Source: Acholoe squamosa
Taxonomy: Eukaryota > Annelida > Polychaeta > Phyllodocida > Polynoidae
DNA: 64,000 nucleotides
Assembly: GCA_949317995.1 (NCBI GenBank)
Contig: OX439035.1
Coordinates: forward strand, 80,787,959-80,851,958
Direction: 5' to 3'
In this document: positions 47,928 through 60,060 of the stretch, in pieces
Layout: each line of letters starts with the position of its first letter
How positions within the stretch are numbered: the first letter of the stretch is position 1
The notes under the pieces: model-generated
The model's input: only the letters and a program-made list of their open reading frames with translations
Told to the model about the DNA's origin: nothing
Database searches by the model: none
Translations under genes and position numbers: made by a program

Positions 47928-49437
47928 TGGGGCTGTGTACAAATGACGTCATGCAGGAGGGGGGAAGGGGGGTCCCACTTCCCATGACCAAGCATGACAA
48001 GGGGGGAGGGGGGTCATGGGCTTCATGACATCATGTCATCAAGAAATCACAATTTTTCTTTGCTTTTGGCAAAAAAAAAAAAAGATTTGTAAAGGTAGGG
48101 AAGTTTAATGCATTATCAATCTGACATAAATTTTATATTACCTATAGGCCCTACAAGCCAGGGTGCACTTCTCTATCCTACCTCTAATCCAGGCCCCATA
48201 CCAATTTAACCCTTTTTGAAAAGGACCACTGCTACCCTTAGGCAGCATATAAATTACCCCTGAACTGCCGCTGCTGCCTCAGGGAAGCATCCATAGTAAT
48301 CCACAGGTTTATTTTGCTAAAAAGGCACGAAATGTTTTTGACCCCCCCCACCCCCACCTCTTGAGGTGTCAAAAATATTTTGCTCCTCCCCCAATCCACC
48401 CCCTCCTGCTGTTGATGAATAATGAAGACCCCATTGGAGCTCTCCATCACCCTGTTGTTATTTTTATTGAGGGCATGCTTGGGGAGATGTAAAGGGGATG
48501 TCCCGCCTTTGTCTCCATATCTTTGTCTGAATGGAACTCTATGGGACTTATTTGCAGGTTCTACGGTAAAATGCTGAGGTGACTGAATTGCTTTGAAAGA
48601 TCATAAATTGGAAGCATAATTGCAATCCATGGTCTTCTGAGAATTTGTGATGCTTGTACTGGACTATTGATCTAGACAGTTTTTGGGACCTTTTGTGACA
48701 GGAAATACTTGTGTATGATCACTACCATAGTACTCTATGTATAAGGCACAGAAGTGGTGAGCATGAGACAAATGTTGATGCCACCGCAGACCCCTGGGGT
48801 CTGGGCCACAACCACCAGAAGTCGCATCCACAAGATGGGCTGAGCTAGAGGCTGTGATAATTTTGAAAATAAAGGAACCATGATAACATCCCTTTCTTCT
48901 TATAGAATTTGAATGTTAGCCCTAACCCTAATGACACTGTCCCTATGCTGTAGAATCATGAAATGTCTAAAATTAGACTTTATTATAGTTTGAAATATGT
49001 TGACATTTCGGACCAACTGACAGCCTTACATCTGTGTTGCCGCCCAGACCCCAGGGGTCCGCGGCGGCATCAACATTTGTCTTGTGTAAGTGGTGCATCC
49101 TCCATAATTATAAGGACCTATAAGCTCAAACCTGACAGTGTTTTGTATGTTTTTTTCTGTTTGTTTGTTGATCAGTGCTAGTTCATCTTTTTTACTTTAA
49201 TTGTATCTTATCCCTAATTGCCAATTCACATCCACTATATGTCCCTTTGAACCATTTCAATTAATTTTGTCTATAGGCTATAGGCCTACACTATTTATGC
49301 ACCTTGGGGGGGGGTATCTCTCTGCATGATGTCATGCTTGAGGGGGGGTCAAGCGTTGTATGACGAAACATGACAAGGGGGGGAGGGGGGTCAAAAATGG
49401 TCCAAAAATGCATGACGTCATTTGTACACAGCCCCCA
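47928..49437. mobile_element. 1.5-kb element with CRE-palindrome TIRs
   Basis: Inverted ends of about 28 bp (47928-47955 and 49409-49437) contain CTGTGTACAAATGACGTCAT and its complement, so each end holds the perfect palindrome TGACGTCA (47944-47951 and 49413-49420), the known CREB/ATF binding site. Just inside both ends lie G-rich runs (GGAGGGGGGAAGGGGGG, AAGGGGGGGAGGGGGGTC) with repeated CATGAC words. A separate inverted repeat is nested at 48767-49081. No transposase frame and no clear target duplication. Confidence 0.7.
48767..49081. mobile_element. Nested inverted repeat with 39-bp arms
   Basis: The arms 48767-48805 and 49043-49081 are reverse complements at 37 of 39 positions. Each arm holds its own palindrome, GACCCCTGGGGTC. 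The spacer is 237 bp and has a 72-codon frame running into the right arm without a domain. It probably inserted into the surrounding 1.5-kb element, because it lies wholly within it, but no target duplication was recognised. Confidence 0.75.
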
Positions 49438-49445
49438 TTTCCCAT

Positions 49446-51740
49446 AGCCTCAACGTTATCAGAATAGCTCTGATGAAAATATGCCTCAAAACTGCATGTC
49501 CATTTTGACAATCTCTTTACTTGCTAAGCCTGTCCAGTGAAGAAAGTACGTTTTTCACTTTATCAGGCAGTCTCATGTTACAGAACATATTATGTTCATA
49601 TTTGCATTGGCACTAAAATGATTCTTGAACAGATCAGGCTCTCTAGACCTCTCAAAGTGAGGGTGCATAACCAAATTCAGGGTCTAAAAGGCACCTGTAG
49701 AGTTACCTTCCAGAAATCCCATCTCTTCACGTGGTATTGATGTGAAACTAGTGAAATGGTAGTGTACCCGATCTCCTTCAGTATAATGATCACCAGCAAT
49801 GATCACCCAGTACGTGGACCCTCCTACAACCGACATGTCCGATAAGACCCTTCTATCTCTGTCAAACATGCATACATTGGCACAGAGTTCCAAGACCTGT
49901 CTTGAATGATGCAGTACCAGGTATCGCCATAGAGCCCTTTGTGTGATAAAGGAGCTTCTGTGATAGACGAAGTCTGAAGTAGCGCCAAGAAGATTCAATA
50001 ATTCCAGGTAAAACAGATGTTGCGGTAAACAGCCAGCTAAGTATATCATGCAGGAGTGTTGCATTTGAGGAATGTTGGGCCTATGCCTACATAGAGGAAA
50101 GATAAGAGGAACAGTGCCTGTGGTAGTAAAATTTCTGAAAGGCTCTAAAAGTAGGAATTCTTTGTATTCATATTGGGGCACGGCCTAATAATATAATGAT
50201 TAATTCAAATCTGTTCCAAAAGTGGCTTTTACTCACCCCGATAAGATTTATTTATGGGAAGTCACAAGTCTCTTTCTTCATCACTTCGTGATCTGCCTAT
50301 GATTTTACTTTGAAGATTTCACAGGTTTAATTCACTTTCATCTTTTTGGCAATGCGTGCCGAGAGTTGATTCATGAGCGTGTAGGGTTATCATGCCCACT
50401 TGTCTCACAGGTTCTATAGATGGTTCGCTTAATCTATTAGGAATTACTATCGTGTTTACCGCCATATATTGTCATATTAACCATTTGAACCACTGACATA
50501 CATTCAAGTCGATACAATCCATGCGGCGGGTACCTCTTTTGAACCTTTCGTCCTTGAAGCCAATGAATACAAATACTGCGGACAATGATACTCATGTTGC
50601 ACATGCATGTTTCAAGATTTCAACCCGATGCAACTCTCTACAGTATAAAGGTCTTAGTTGAATATCTTTTTAATTTCTTCCTCAACGCTGGAATTCATAA
50701 GGCTCTAGCATGGGCAATTAGACACCAGCCGCCCAGCAATATTCAAACATGATTTCGTCGAAAACAAATGTGAATCAAGCTAATTCACGAGAATTTACTA
50801 TATTGGCAGTGATATGACCTGAGAGAACTCGATATGGGCTATAAGATAATTGCTAAATAATTGAAAAGGAAGGTGCAGCATAATCCATTTCATTATCTTG
50901 CAAGGCATGCAATCAGGATTCAAGTGAATTTTGATTATCGCCCCCTGATTTCTTCAAAAGTTATATTGGATTAGGCTACATGGATGATGTGAGTAAGCTC
51001 CTAATAGATGTTTAACGCCATTTCGACAGTTAAGGTCATATTCATGGCGATAACTACATTGCACAATTTCGCAGAAGAATGTGTCAGTACCCGCACATAT
51101 ATGTGCACCACACACATCCAAGGTGATAGGAGAAGAGATATAGACCCTTTTAAGTGAACTAGGGAAGCCCGACATGGATGATGTAAATTAAAAGGACGCT
51201 GACAGCATACATTTTGATAATATGCATGGAGGCCTCGCATAATAAGAGTGGCTTTACAGTGCAATTTTCTGATTTGCCTAGAAACGTAAAATGTATGAAA
51301 GACGCTATGGCTGAGCTGGGTAGTTTTTTTTCTTATTTTGAAGAAATCGTTATATAAGTTAATGTGTTGATCGAGTGTACCGGTAATAATTAATAATGGA
51401 CATTATGATATATAACAATGAAAGTGGAATAATGAGAAGACATTGGGTTTGGTGAGAATTGACTTTGTCAATATCATTCCTATACATGCCTTTATTAATA
51501 AGACAATAATTCACAATACAATACAATAACAATATAAAATACATATAATCACAATATTATACAATAACAATAAAAGTTTAAATTTTCCAGCACCACCCAG
51601 CGTGGTGTATGCTGTCCGAGTATATGAAGCCAATTGACCGTTAGTTCAACTGCTGGAGCTTATATACTGGAGGAAATGTTATGTGTGACGTCATAGAAAA
51701 ACATGCGCCTTGGTGAAAAGTAGTACCAACGAATAACTCA

Positions 51741-51745
<5 letters not shown>
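49446..51745. other. Unique DNA with one long open frame
   Basis: About 2.3 kb. The only item of note is the 165-codon minus-strand frame at 49684-50187. A pair of overlapping minus frames near 50954-51264 has no domain. No repeats seen. Confidence 0.4.
49684..50187 (-). other. Longest open frame of the window (unproven exon)
   Basis: The frame runs 165 codons on the minus strand, and its first usable codon is GTG, not ATG. A stop precedes it, overlapping a possible acceptor (TATTATTAG). Near its 3' end there is a fair splice-donor match, GAAG|GTAACT, about 30 bases before the stop. The composition is not low-complexity (PQYEYKEFLLLEPF near the start, STYWVIIAGDHYTEGDRV near the end). I recognise no family. 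A frame of this length is roughly what chance gives once in 64 kb of such DNA, so it is only a candidate internal exon. Confidence 0.15.

Positions 51746-51805
<60 letters not shown>
51746..51805. repeat. (TA)n microsatellite
   Basis: About 30 uninterrupted TA repeats lie just left of copy 3 of the AT-rich repeat, near where the left end of that copy would be expected. Confidence 0.95.
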
Positions 51806-51809
<4 letters not shown>

Positions 51810-51816
51810 GGAGTAT

Positions 51817-52818
51817 ATAGTCCCATAATCGTTTTAGAGAAAAGATCTAATAAAGAAAATGTTCAACTTGGAAGGAAACCCCATTTCTCCCTTTAAATTC
51901 TTTTCAGTGTATTTCAATGTATTTTGAAGAAAATAAACATGTAAAGAATATAGAAAGAAAATCTGTTTCATCTTTGGATTTTCTGTAGAATACTATAATC
52001 TTTTTGAGATTCTCAGAGAATGAATTCTACGTTGTTTCTCTGCTAATATGTATATTCTGATGAACAGACCTGGGAAACACCCTATGACATCATAAAGTCA
52101 GGAGGGGATCCCTTCAATCATTTGCTCTCAGGGATCATGTAACAAAAATTAAATATTCATGTAATGATTTTCTTTGTATTTTCGTTTTCAAAAGAGAAAG
52201 GCTATATTTCTCTTTGTAATTTCGTTTTTCACCTTTAAAGATTATAGAGGTAAAATTTCCTCAATGATTTTAAAAAGATTATTCATAGACCAACCATTCA
52301 TAGGGGAGGGTCACATGACCCTGTCTGCATATCCATAAAAAGATTTTGGAAAGATTTTATAAAGAACGAAAATATGAAAAAGATCTTACACATGCCTTGA
52401 GTCTTTCTAAAACAAGGCACTACCAAATTAATTGTTGTCAATCCTTTTATGTTTATAGCCTTTGTAGAGTCATATTCTTTGATAATCTGAAGAAAAATAT
52501 ATTCAAAAAAGTATGTGGAAGTTTCCGAATTCCTTATCCCCACCTTAAGAGGTGGCCCTAACTTGACCCTGAGCAACAGGTTTTGGACGAACAAAAATAC
52601 CAAAATATTTTCTTTTCACTAAAAGAAAATAAAAAGATTTTGTAAAGATTATAAAGAGCAATACATCAAATCTTTCTTCTAAAGATTTCATTTGGCCCAT
52701 TTTCCATGGTTTTGTAAAAAATGAAAATTTGAAAAGAAAATAGAAAGAGAAATGGTTTTGAAAACGATTTTTCAAAGATTAGACTTAATATATTCTTTTT
52801 TAAAAAAGAGAAAAAAAC
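51817..52818 (+). repeat. AT-rich 1-kb repeat, copy 3
   Basis: It matches copy 2 in orientation and copy 1 in reverse. It begins within the TTTTAGAGAAAAGATCTAAT stretch and ends GAGAAAAAAACACCCTG. It extends further left than copy 2 but lacks the outermost bases seen in copy 1, where a TA microsatellite lies instead. Shared landmarks include TTCAGTGTATTTCAAT and CACCCTATGAC. The 60-100-codon frames inside are chance frames, not conserved among the copies. Confidence 0.7.
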
Positions 52819-55800
52819 ACCCTGTACCCCTAAATGCACGTCAAAGTATTTTTACTAGATAAAGCTTATTTTCTTGTGATAGATAAAATTGCATTATAAA
52901 ATCTTAGTACACGTTAAGTAGTATCCTTACTATGATGCGCAGAATAATTGCCTGCTATTGTCTTTGAGCTGCACTTGGCTGTACACACATAAATTTGAGG
53001 CTACATCAAATGGCGTTCTCTTGATAGTCCCCTATCGGCAAGGACCAATGGGATGACTTGTTAACAATAGATATCGGACATCACAGGCCAGCAGAGTAGG
53101 GGTACACCTCTTATAGTAATGGTGGTGTCAACCTATAGCATAAGAGTGGTCTATCTGATCATACTGTCCCCTTGATCCCCACCGGACATGCATCCAGGGA
53201 CAAGGAGCTTTAGAGCCCCTTGAAGCAGGGTCGTGTATCTATCTAAAGAGCTTTTGGTAGAGTAGTAGAGTGCCTCATACATGTATATATGTAGAAGTTG
53301 GTCTAAGGCAGCGTCAGGCAGAATAATGAATACAACAATGGCTGCAGTATACAGGTGAGTAAGCCTGTCAAGTGGAGATTTAAGCAGAAGGATCCTAACA
53401 TCAACGCAGAATGACAAGGACGGTGACATATATGAGGCAGTATTATACTAGTCTCACCCTAAGCATTCTGCAGATAATTCAATGACCTATCATTGGTCAT
53501 AAATCTATCCCACCTGGCCGCTACAGGATTTGATTAAAATGTGCTTTTAATTCCGGCCCAAGCCGTAAACCATCGCAATAAGATCCGTTTGCACAGCACC
53601 TCTGAAGCCTTTCCTCTCCACTTTTGGCTCTGTATCAATTATTAAATCTTTTGAGCTGTAATCAATTTTGATGTTTCATTGTGATACGTGTATGGCGTCC
53701 AAAGCCTACCTGACTTATTAGGAGGGGAGATTGCTTCGCTTCGTGGAAATGATAGTAAAATAGTGAGACTAATAAGCCAGAGGTTCTTGTTATATCACAA
53801 TCTTACTATCTACGCTGTTAGACTGGGGCAAGGGTTTTGCATCCGATTGCTTCTATTTTTGGTAAACAGTAGGAGTTGCTGTAAGTACAAATCCTATGCC
53901 CTGATATGGATTGCCCTGCACCTAGTACAGTGGTCTTTATATCCCATTTATAATTGGGACTGAGAGTGTATGTGCCACATCTCCAAAAAATATCTGATCC
54001 AAAGCTAAATGGCTGCATATGAGTAAGGAATAGGAAACTACGTCCTGGTACTGGTTTCAATGACGGATTAGATGGCTGATATGACAACGTTACCCTCTAG
54101 GGTGTAATATTTGCTCTGCTGCATTGCCCCGATATTACGACTATGGATTCCCCCATCATTTAATACCCACTGCACAAACATGGTACACATTGCTTACAGC
54201 ATACAATATGAAAGCAAGCCCATGTATGTCCACATCAGGATTTTTCTCAGATCAAATTTAAATGCCCTTGCTGTCGAAGGATATTGTTTGTTGAGCACAA
54301 TATGCAATATGATCCGTGTATTTCACCGAATCCTCTGACCACTCTCAACTTGGAAGTCAAGGGTATTTCCTCTATATCGACATCAGCATTGAGCTCCCTT
54401 GAGCTACTCTTGGGCAGTATCAGTGTGGCGCATACCAGACTTCTTGGTATGTACCCCTCCCCCACTCTCCCCCAGCATGCAGGGTTTTAGTGGGAGGTCT
54501 GTAACCATCAACAGGCCGTGGATGGCTTAGCACTAGAGAGCCCTTAGACAGCTTCTGCAGTTGCTCGTGTGGTGGCAGTGGGGGTCATGGTGTCGGCGGC
54601 TGAGCAGGTCCAAAGCCGCTCACCCAGCACAGGCTAAGCAGGTTAGTGGGGAATCTGCTGTATCTGAGAAGCTCACCCCAGGCCACGGCCAGCAGCGACC
54701 ATTCCCTTCCCACCTTCTTGGCATATCTACTAACCATCTCCCCTCAAATTGCATTTCTCCCCTTTTTCCTTATCTTCCGGTTCCTTCACCAATTCCTTGA
54801 ACCGGTTTCTTGCCCACCCTAATCCATACAATTACAAATCACCTGACAGTGAATATCCAGTGAACATTATAAATGTCACTATTGGACGAGGCGGCGGTGG
54901 CAGTGCTGGCAGGAAGGCCGACAGCAACAAGACATGGCAGTACATAGGAAACAGTCATATGTCTCTCATAGTCTCTCATAGTCAGCTGCCCATGTGCCTC
55001 CCTGCTTCCCACAGTATTCTGTCATTGGTTCCCTTTCCCAGACTCCATCAACACCACATACCTCCTGAGGCCATCCCCAGATCTAGGCTATTCCCTGGTA
55101 GCGGGATCCTTATAGTGAGGTACCTTGCGAAAAAAGAAATAACAGCCAGCATGAATCCCGCTATAGGTCGGATTACTTTATGAACATCTACAGTGTACTT
55201 AGTATCCCCTTCCATTTACCCTCCCATCATTGGCTATATTCAGACTGGATGAATTTGCAAATACCTACAAATGCTATACCTCTCACGTGTTACTGCAGTA
55301 ACATTGCATGACATCACTATCCTCAGTTGCCTCCATTACAGTCTTGAACAGTTATTGAAGAGGAAGGCCTTCGGGCACAATCTTACAAAAAGTATCTGAC
55401 AGAAGAAATTCAATACTACGCACAATTCAATATGTAAAGACAAATCTACATCCCCTTCAAATCGCTGTCATGGCCCTCTCTCTGTTCTATAGGCATCTGT
55501 GCCCTCTTGGGTGATAGGGCAACAGGATTTTAGGATCAAAGTCCTTTCAGCGGAGAGAGCCACGTACACATCAATGCTAGAAGGCAGCAAAGTCACCTGT
55601 CTATAGTCACATTACCCTCTGACACAATTGACTTACATCTGTCTAGGTGCCATAGACTAAGGCCAACTTTATATGGCATTTAGCTTATCTATATTCTGCC
55701 CCATGTCTTGTGCCCCACCTTAGTGGCAGGCTTACCGTGTTCAGCCACGTGGAAAGGATATGCCCTGTACGGAATGCACCTCATCCTTTATAATACATTG

Positions 55801-57108
55801 TTGCTCCTACTACCCCGCATTGTTTAGTAAATTGTAGACAATTAATGACAATCATGTGTGGAAACCCAAGCAGAAATTATGATCCTGTGCAGAGTATAAC
55901 CATCATACCAGAGGAATTCCTCCTCTCATCGGCACTGACCAGTGATCTTTCTTCCTATTTCATTCCATCGTTATCTGTATAAATTTTGCCGCTTTAAAAC
56001 GTAAGACCATAAATTCATGGAACATGAGAACAAATGCCAATATTAGAACAGATGGCAATGCTATCTTTAGTTATTTGTGTATATTCCTCTGCTAATTATA
56101 CTCCTCCATTCATTATCTCCGTTTGTACTTCCTTGATGATGAAACTTTTTTCTATCTTAATTTGATTTCATTCCAACTGCTTCCGCTTACATCCTCTTTG
56201 CTCTCTATACCCAGGTACTCCCTATCGCCCATTTTCTCTGCCCGCCTGTCCCCTCCGTGCTGTTCCTTGAGTTGTCTGTCTTTCTCCAACCTCTCAAAGC
56301 GTAAATAAAAAGGTACGTGTATGTAGTTAATTAGATTACGTTCTTAAATGTCGGCTTTCAGCCTATACGAGGATGATATAGAGGAGGATAGTAGTATTTT
56401 TTAAATATTCTTTTACAGCTTTACAGCCGATAGCTTAGTATAGTAACTCTTTGTCCCAATATGAGATTTTTCTTTGAGAATTATAGCATTGAAGGTAATG
56501 TGGATTATGGGTCTTTATATGTGATAAGGACCATTCATTTCAGGCTCTGAGGCTAAACGGCATACCTTGCTAAATATGAAAATCAACCAGTCTTAACCTG
56601 ACCTTAATTCCACGTTCACTATACTACTTCGTCCTCTCTCAGTGGTCACAGTCTAAGCTTGTTATCTTGGTGTTTTACAGACACTGTAAATCAATAACTG
56701 ATATAGCGGCTTTCATTAAGAACTGCAGCATACACAGTTGAAATGCATAACTACCAACTCTCTACATGCACGGGAATATTACGGGTGGTCCTATCCAAAC
56801 TGTGTAAGTGTTACGGGATAGTTCGGATAGATAAGACTCAGTTTAGCGTGCGATGTACTACGATTCTAACAAAATCATATCGACGCAATATCTGCTTTGT
56901 TGAAGATACCTATAAGCTTAACACTGTCGGCACACCTTCATGTGTTTCATATCAGGGTACTGGGTGGCCCAGAGCAGGTCGTTACAGGGGTTGCTCGTTT
57001 GCCTGGCATTGTTCATAGTCTTGTTAGCAATTGGCACACAGCCTCCTCCAAGGGTTGAGAGTTGGCTTGTGCACACAGTCGTCAATTTTCAGTGTACTCG
57101 CATAGATC
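52819..57108. other. Mostly unique non-coding DNA
   Basis: About 4.3 kb. GC rises locally at 54540-54720 (GGTGTCGGCGGCTGAGCAGG) and around 54890-54930. A 144-codon plus-strand frame (54749-55183) spans part of this but is serine/proline-rich with no domain. CCCATTTATAATTG...CTGAGAGTGTATG at 53942-53975 resembles 34400-34440. No repeat or gene can be supported. Confidence 0.4.
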
Positions 57109-57419
57109 TTGTATTTATCTCAAGTTGAATACGAGAGCCCCATAGGCTTAACCAAGAAACTCTGTATCACACCCCACAGTGTGATAACCCTTCCCCGTAT
57201 CACACTCCCTGGGAAAACATCCAAAACGGTCAAATAACTGATGATAAAATCATTTCTAATGCCAAATAAATCGAATTTTGTACATATCTGACTAAATTAA
57301 CTTGAGATAAATACAAAGGAGCACTCAAATTGGTCAGCACTAAGGGGTTATCACACTCGGCTTCGCCTCGTGTGATAACCCTCAGTGCTGACCAATTCTC
57401 GTGCACCTTTGTCTATGTA
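57109..57419. repeat. Nested palindromic element ending in a long hairpin
   Basis: An 18-bp perfect inverted pair, TTGTATTTATCTCAAGTT (57109-57126) with its complement (57299-57316), encloses about 170 bp. The right arm overlaps a second hairpin with arms 57311-57356 and 57370-57419. The tip of that hairpin, CTCGGCTTCGCCTCG, has a GGC-TTC-GCC core. The word GTGTGATA(ACCC) or its complement appears at about 57164-57172, 57179-57190, 57197-57205, 57345-57356 and 57370-57381, alternating in orientation. The result is palindromes within palindromes. No coding frame. Confidence 0.75.
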
Positions 57420-58134
57420 TCGGGTCTACTGTAGGGAGCACGCATGCTAGGAATGCTGTACAGAGAAGGTCCATTGTACAAGAAGCTTATTTGATGATAT
57501 ACTTCAAAGCACCTGTATGTGAAATATTGATAAACCTGACAAGCATGGGTACGTGTGTAACAGCGGGAGAAGCATCGCTCACCTAGGACTATACTGCAGG
57601 AACAGCTGTATACAAATGTAGCCTAAATGATAACCTGTTGACTTATAGAATGTTCGTTTGTGTATATCTTTCGTCGGTTATTTCCATTCTTAAACATGAG
57701 ATGCAGACGTTGTTGCCAGAACCCAGCGTCAAACAGGTAGATTTTGTTGGATGTCCACAAATGCCTTCCTTGATATCCAGTCATTTTTTCTTCACTGAAT
57801 TTGCCTTTTCCAGTTGTCTTCCATCTTAGCGAATTCTTACAGACTTCTCCTCTTCCCACTGTCCCCTTTCGGTAGAAATCCCAATAAAGGATATCTGACT
57901 CCATGATATCCAGACTCTTCTCGGCCCACAAAGAATATTATCTTGCTGATCCCTCCACAATGAACGATGCCGTTTTTTTACGGATAATGCTCTCCCGTTG
58001 TGCACAATTGTACTAGGACTAATCCCATCACCCCAAAATGGCCCTGCACTACCAGTTGCACACATTAACACTGGTTTCTATTAAATCGGCATTTACTCCT
58101 CTATTGCCAAAGTATATGCATATCGAGCTTTGTC
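57420..58134. other. Unique non-coding spacer
   Basis: About 700 bp. Overlapping frames on both strands (102 codons minus at 57623-57931) have no domain. No repeat seen until the minisatellite begins. Confidence 0.4.
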
Positions 58135-59525
58135 TATACAGGTCTATAAAGTATGTGCACTTGTGTGGCCTACATAGGTCTACAAAGCAACTTTGTGCAG
58201 TCCACATTGGTCTATAGTGTAGCTTTGTGCAGCCCACATTGGTCTACAGTCTAGCTTTGTGCAGCCCACATTGGTCTACAGTCTAGCTTTGTGCAGCCCA
58301 CATTGGTCTATAATTTAGCTTTGTGCAGCCAAACTTTGGTCTACAGTGTAGCTTTGTGCAGCCCACATTGGTCTACAGTCTAGCTTTGTGCAGCCCACAT
58401 TGGTCTATAATTTAGCTTTGTGCAGCCCACATTGGTCTACATTCTAGCTTTGTGCAGCCCACATTGGTCTACAGTCTAGCTTTGTGAAGCCCACATTGGT
58501 CTATAATTTAGCTTTGTGCAGCCCACATTGGTCTACAGTCTAGCTTTGTGAAGCCCACATTGGTCTATAATTTAGCTTTGTGCAGCCCACATTGGTCCAC
58601 AATGTAGCTTTGTGCAGCCCACATTGGTCTATAATTTAGCTTTGTGCAGCCCACATTGGTCCACAATGTCGCTTTGTGAAGCCCACATTGGTCTACAGTG
58701 TAGCTTTGTGCAGCCAACATTGGTCTACAGTGTAGCTTTGTGCAGCCCACATTGGTCTATAATTTAGCTTTGTGCAGCCCACATTGGTCCACAATGTAGC
58801 TTTGTGCAGCCCACATTGGTCGATAATTTAGCTTTGTGCAGCCCACATTGGTCTACAGTGTAGCTTTGTGCAGCCCACATTGGTCTAGAGTCTAACTTTG
58901 TGCAGCCCACATTGGTCTACAGTGTAGCTTTGTGCAGCCCACATTGGTCTACAAGGTAGCTTTGTGCAGCCCACATTGGTCTAGAGTCTAACTTTGTGCA
59001 GCCCACATTGGTCCACAGTGTAGCTTTGTGCAGCCCACATTGGTCTACAGTCTAGCTTTGTGAAGCCTACATTGGTCTACAGTCTAGCTTTGTGCAGCCA
59101 ACATTGGTCTACAGTGTAGCTTTGTGCAGCCCACATTGGTCTATAATTTAGCTTTGTGCAGCCCACATTGGTCCACAATGTAGCTTTGTGCAGCCCTCAT
59201 TGGTCTAGAGTCTAACTTTGTGCAGCCCACATTGGTCTACAGTGTAGCTTTGTGCAGCCCACATTGGTTTACAGTGTAGCTTTGTGCAGTCCACATTGGT
59301 CTATAATTTAGCTTTGTGCAGCCCACATTGGTCTACAGTATAGCTTTGTGCAGCCCAAATTGGTCTACAGTCTAGCTTTGTGCAGCCCACATTGGATTAT
59401 AGAGTGTAGGTTTGTGTAGCCCAAATTGGTCTATAATTTAGCTTTGTGCAGCGCACATTGGTTTACAGTGTAGCTTTGTGCAGCCCATATTGGTCTATAC
59501 AGTGTAGATTTGTGCAGTCAACATA
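58135..59525. repeat. 32-bp minisatellite, about 43 units
   Basis: The unit is AGCTTTGTGCAGCCCACATT followed by GGTCTACAGTCT, 32 bases in all, repeated head to tail with very regular spacing. The last nine bases vary among a few versions (CTACAGTCT, CTACAGTGT, CTATAATTT, CCACAATGT, CTAGAGTCT), and some units read GTGAAG in place of GTGCAG. The variants recur in groups, such as CTATAATTT followed by CCACAATGT, indicating higher-order duplication. Edge units are degenerate. Every unit contains ATTGG, a reversed CCAAT word. A 61-codon repeat-protein reading on the minus strand is an artefact of the array. Confidence 0.95.
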
Positions 59526-60060
59526 AATGCGGGTCGACAGTGTAACTTATCAGGAGTGTTGATGTCCAATGTCGGGTGTCAGAAATGACTGTCACGCACT
59601 CACTTCCCAAAGGTCAGCAAATGACAATATCCTTCCTACAACCACATGACATGGTACGATCGATGCGGGGTGGATGTTTTTTTTCCTGTAGCAGACGGTA
59701 AATCAGATTCTATCCACACGATACCTGGGTGCATGGAACAGTCAAACTATCCAGCTCACAGCACTTCTTTTGGCCGTATAATGTGTCTACTGTGCAGAGC
59801 ATAACGCATTGAGGAATTCTTAAAAAGATAGAACATCATTGGTAACGATAGTTGCTAAAAATTCTGTCTTAAGGCCACCCCAGGCCCCCCTGGCCCCCCC
59901 TTTTCCTACGCCCCTGGCAAAGATGATATTACACACTGTGTTGCTGTCACAGAATCCCCTTGGCTACGCGCTCTACAATAGACGACCATCGACGATATGC
60001 TGCACACGGCGGCGACCGAGAAGGGCCTCTCCACCCACCCCTTTTACTCCTCCTTATCTG
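59526..60060. other. Spacer with MITE fragment
   Basis: Unique sequence holding the 45-bp MITE remnant at 59872-59916. The 152-codon plus-strand frame starting at 59839 reads through the C-rich MITE end and into the CpG-rich block, so it is unlikely to be a gene. Confidence 0.4.
59872..59916 (-). mobile_element. CAGGGGCG-family MITE fragment
   Basis: On the minus strand this reads CAGGGGCGTAGGAAAAGGGG, then GCCAGGGGGGCCTGGGG, the left end of the elements at 1697 and 13611. Only about 45 bp remain; the rest of the element is missing. No target duplication. Confidence 0.7.

Noticed and set aside
54749-55183. 144-codon open frame
   Set aside because: Serine/proline-rich reading of a locally GC-rich stretch, with no motif or splice evidence.
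58565-58750. Repeat protein read from the minus strand of the minisatellite
   Set aside because: The unit is 32 bp, not a multiple of three, so the frame rotates. Apparent protein repeats are a by-product of the array.
58135-59525. CRISPR-like regular array
   Set aside because: Units are directly adjacent 32-bp repeats with no unique spacers, and the context is eukaryotic; it is a minisatellite.
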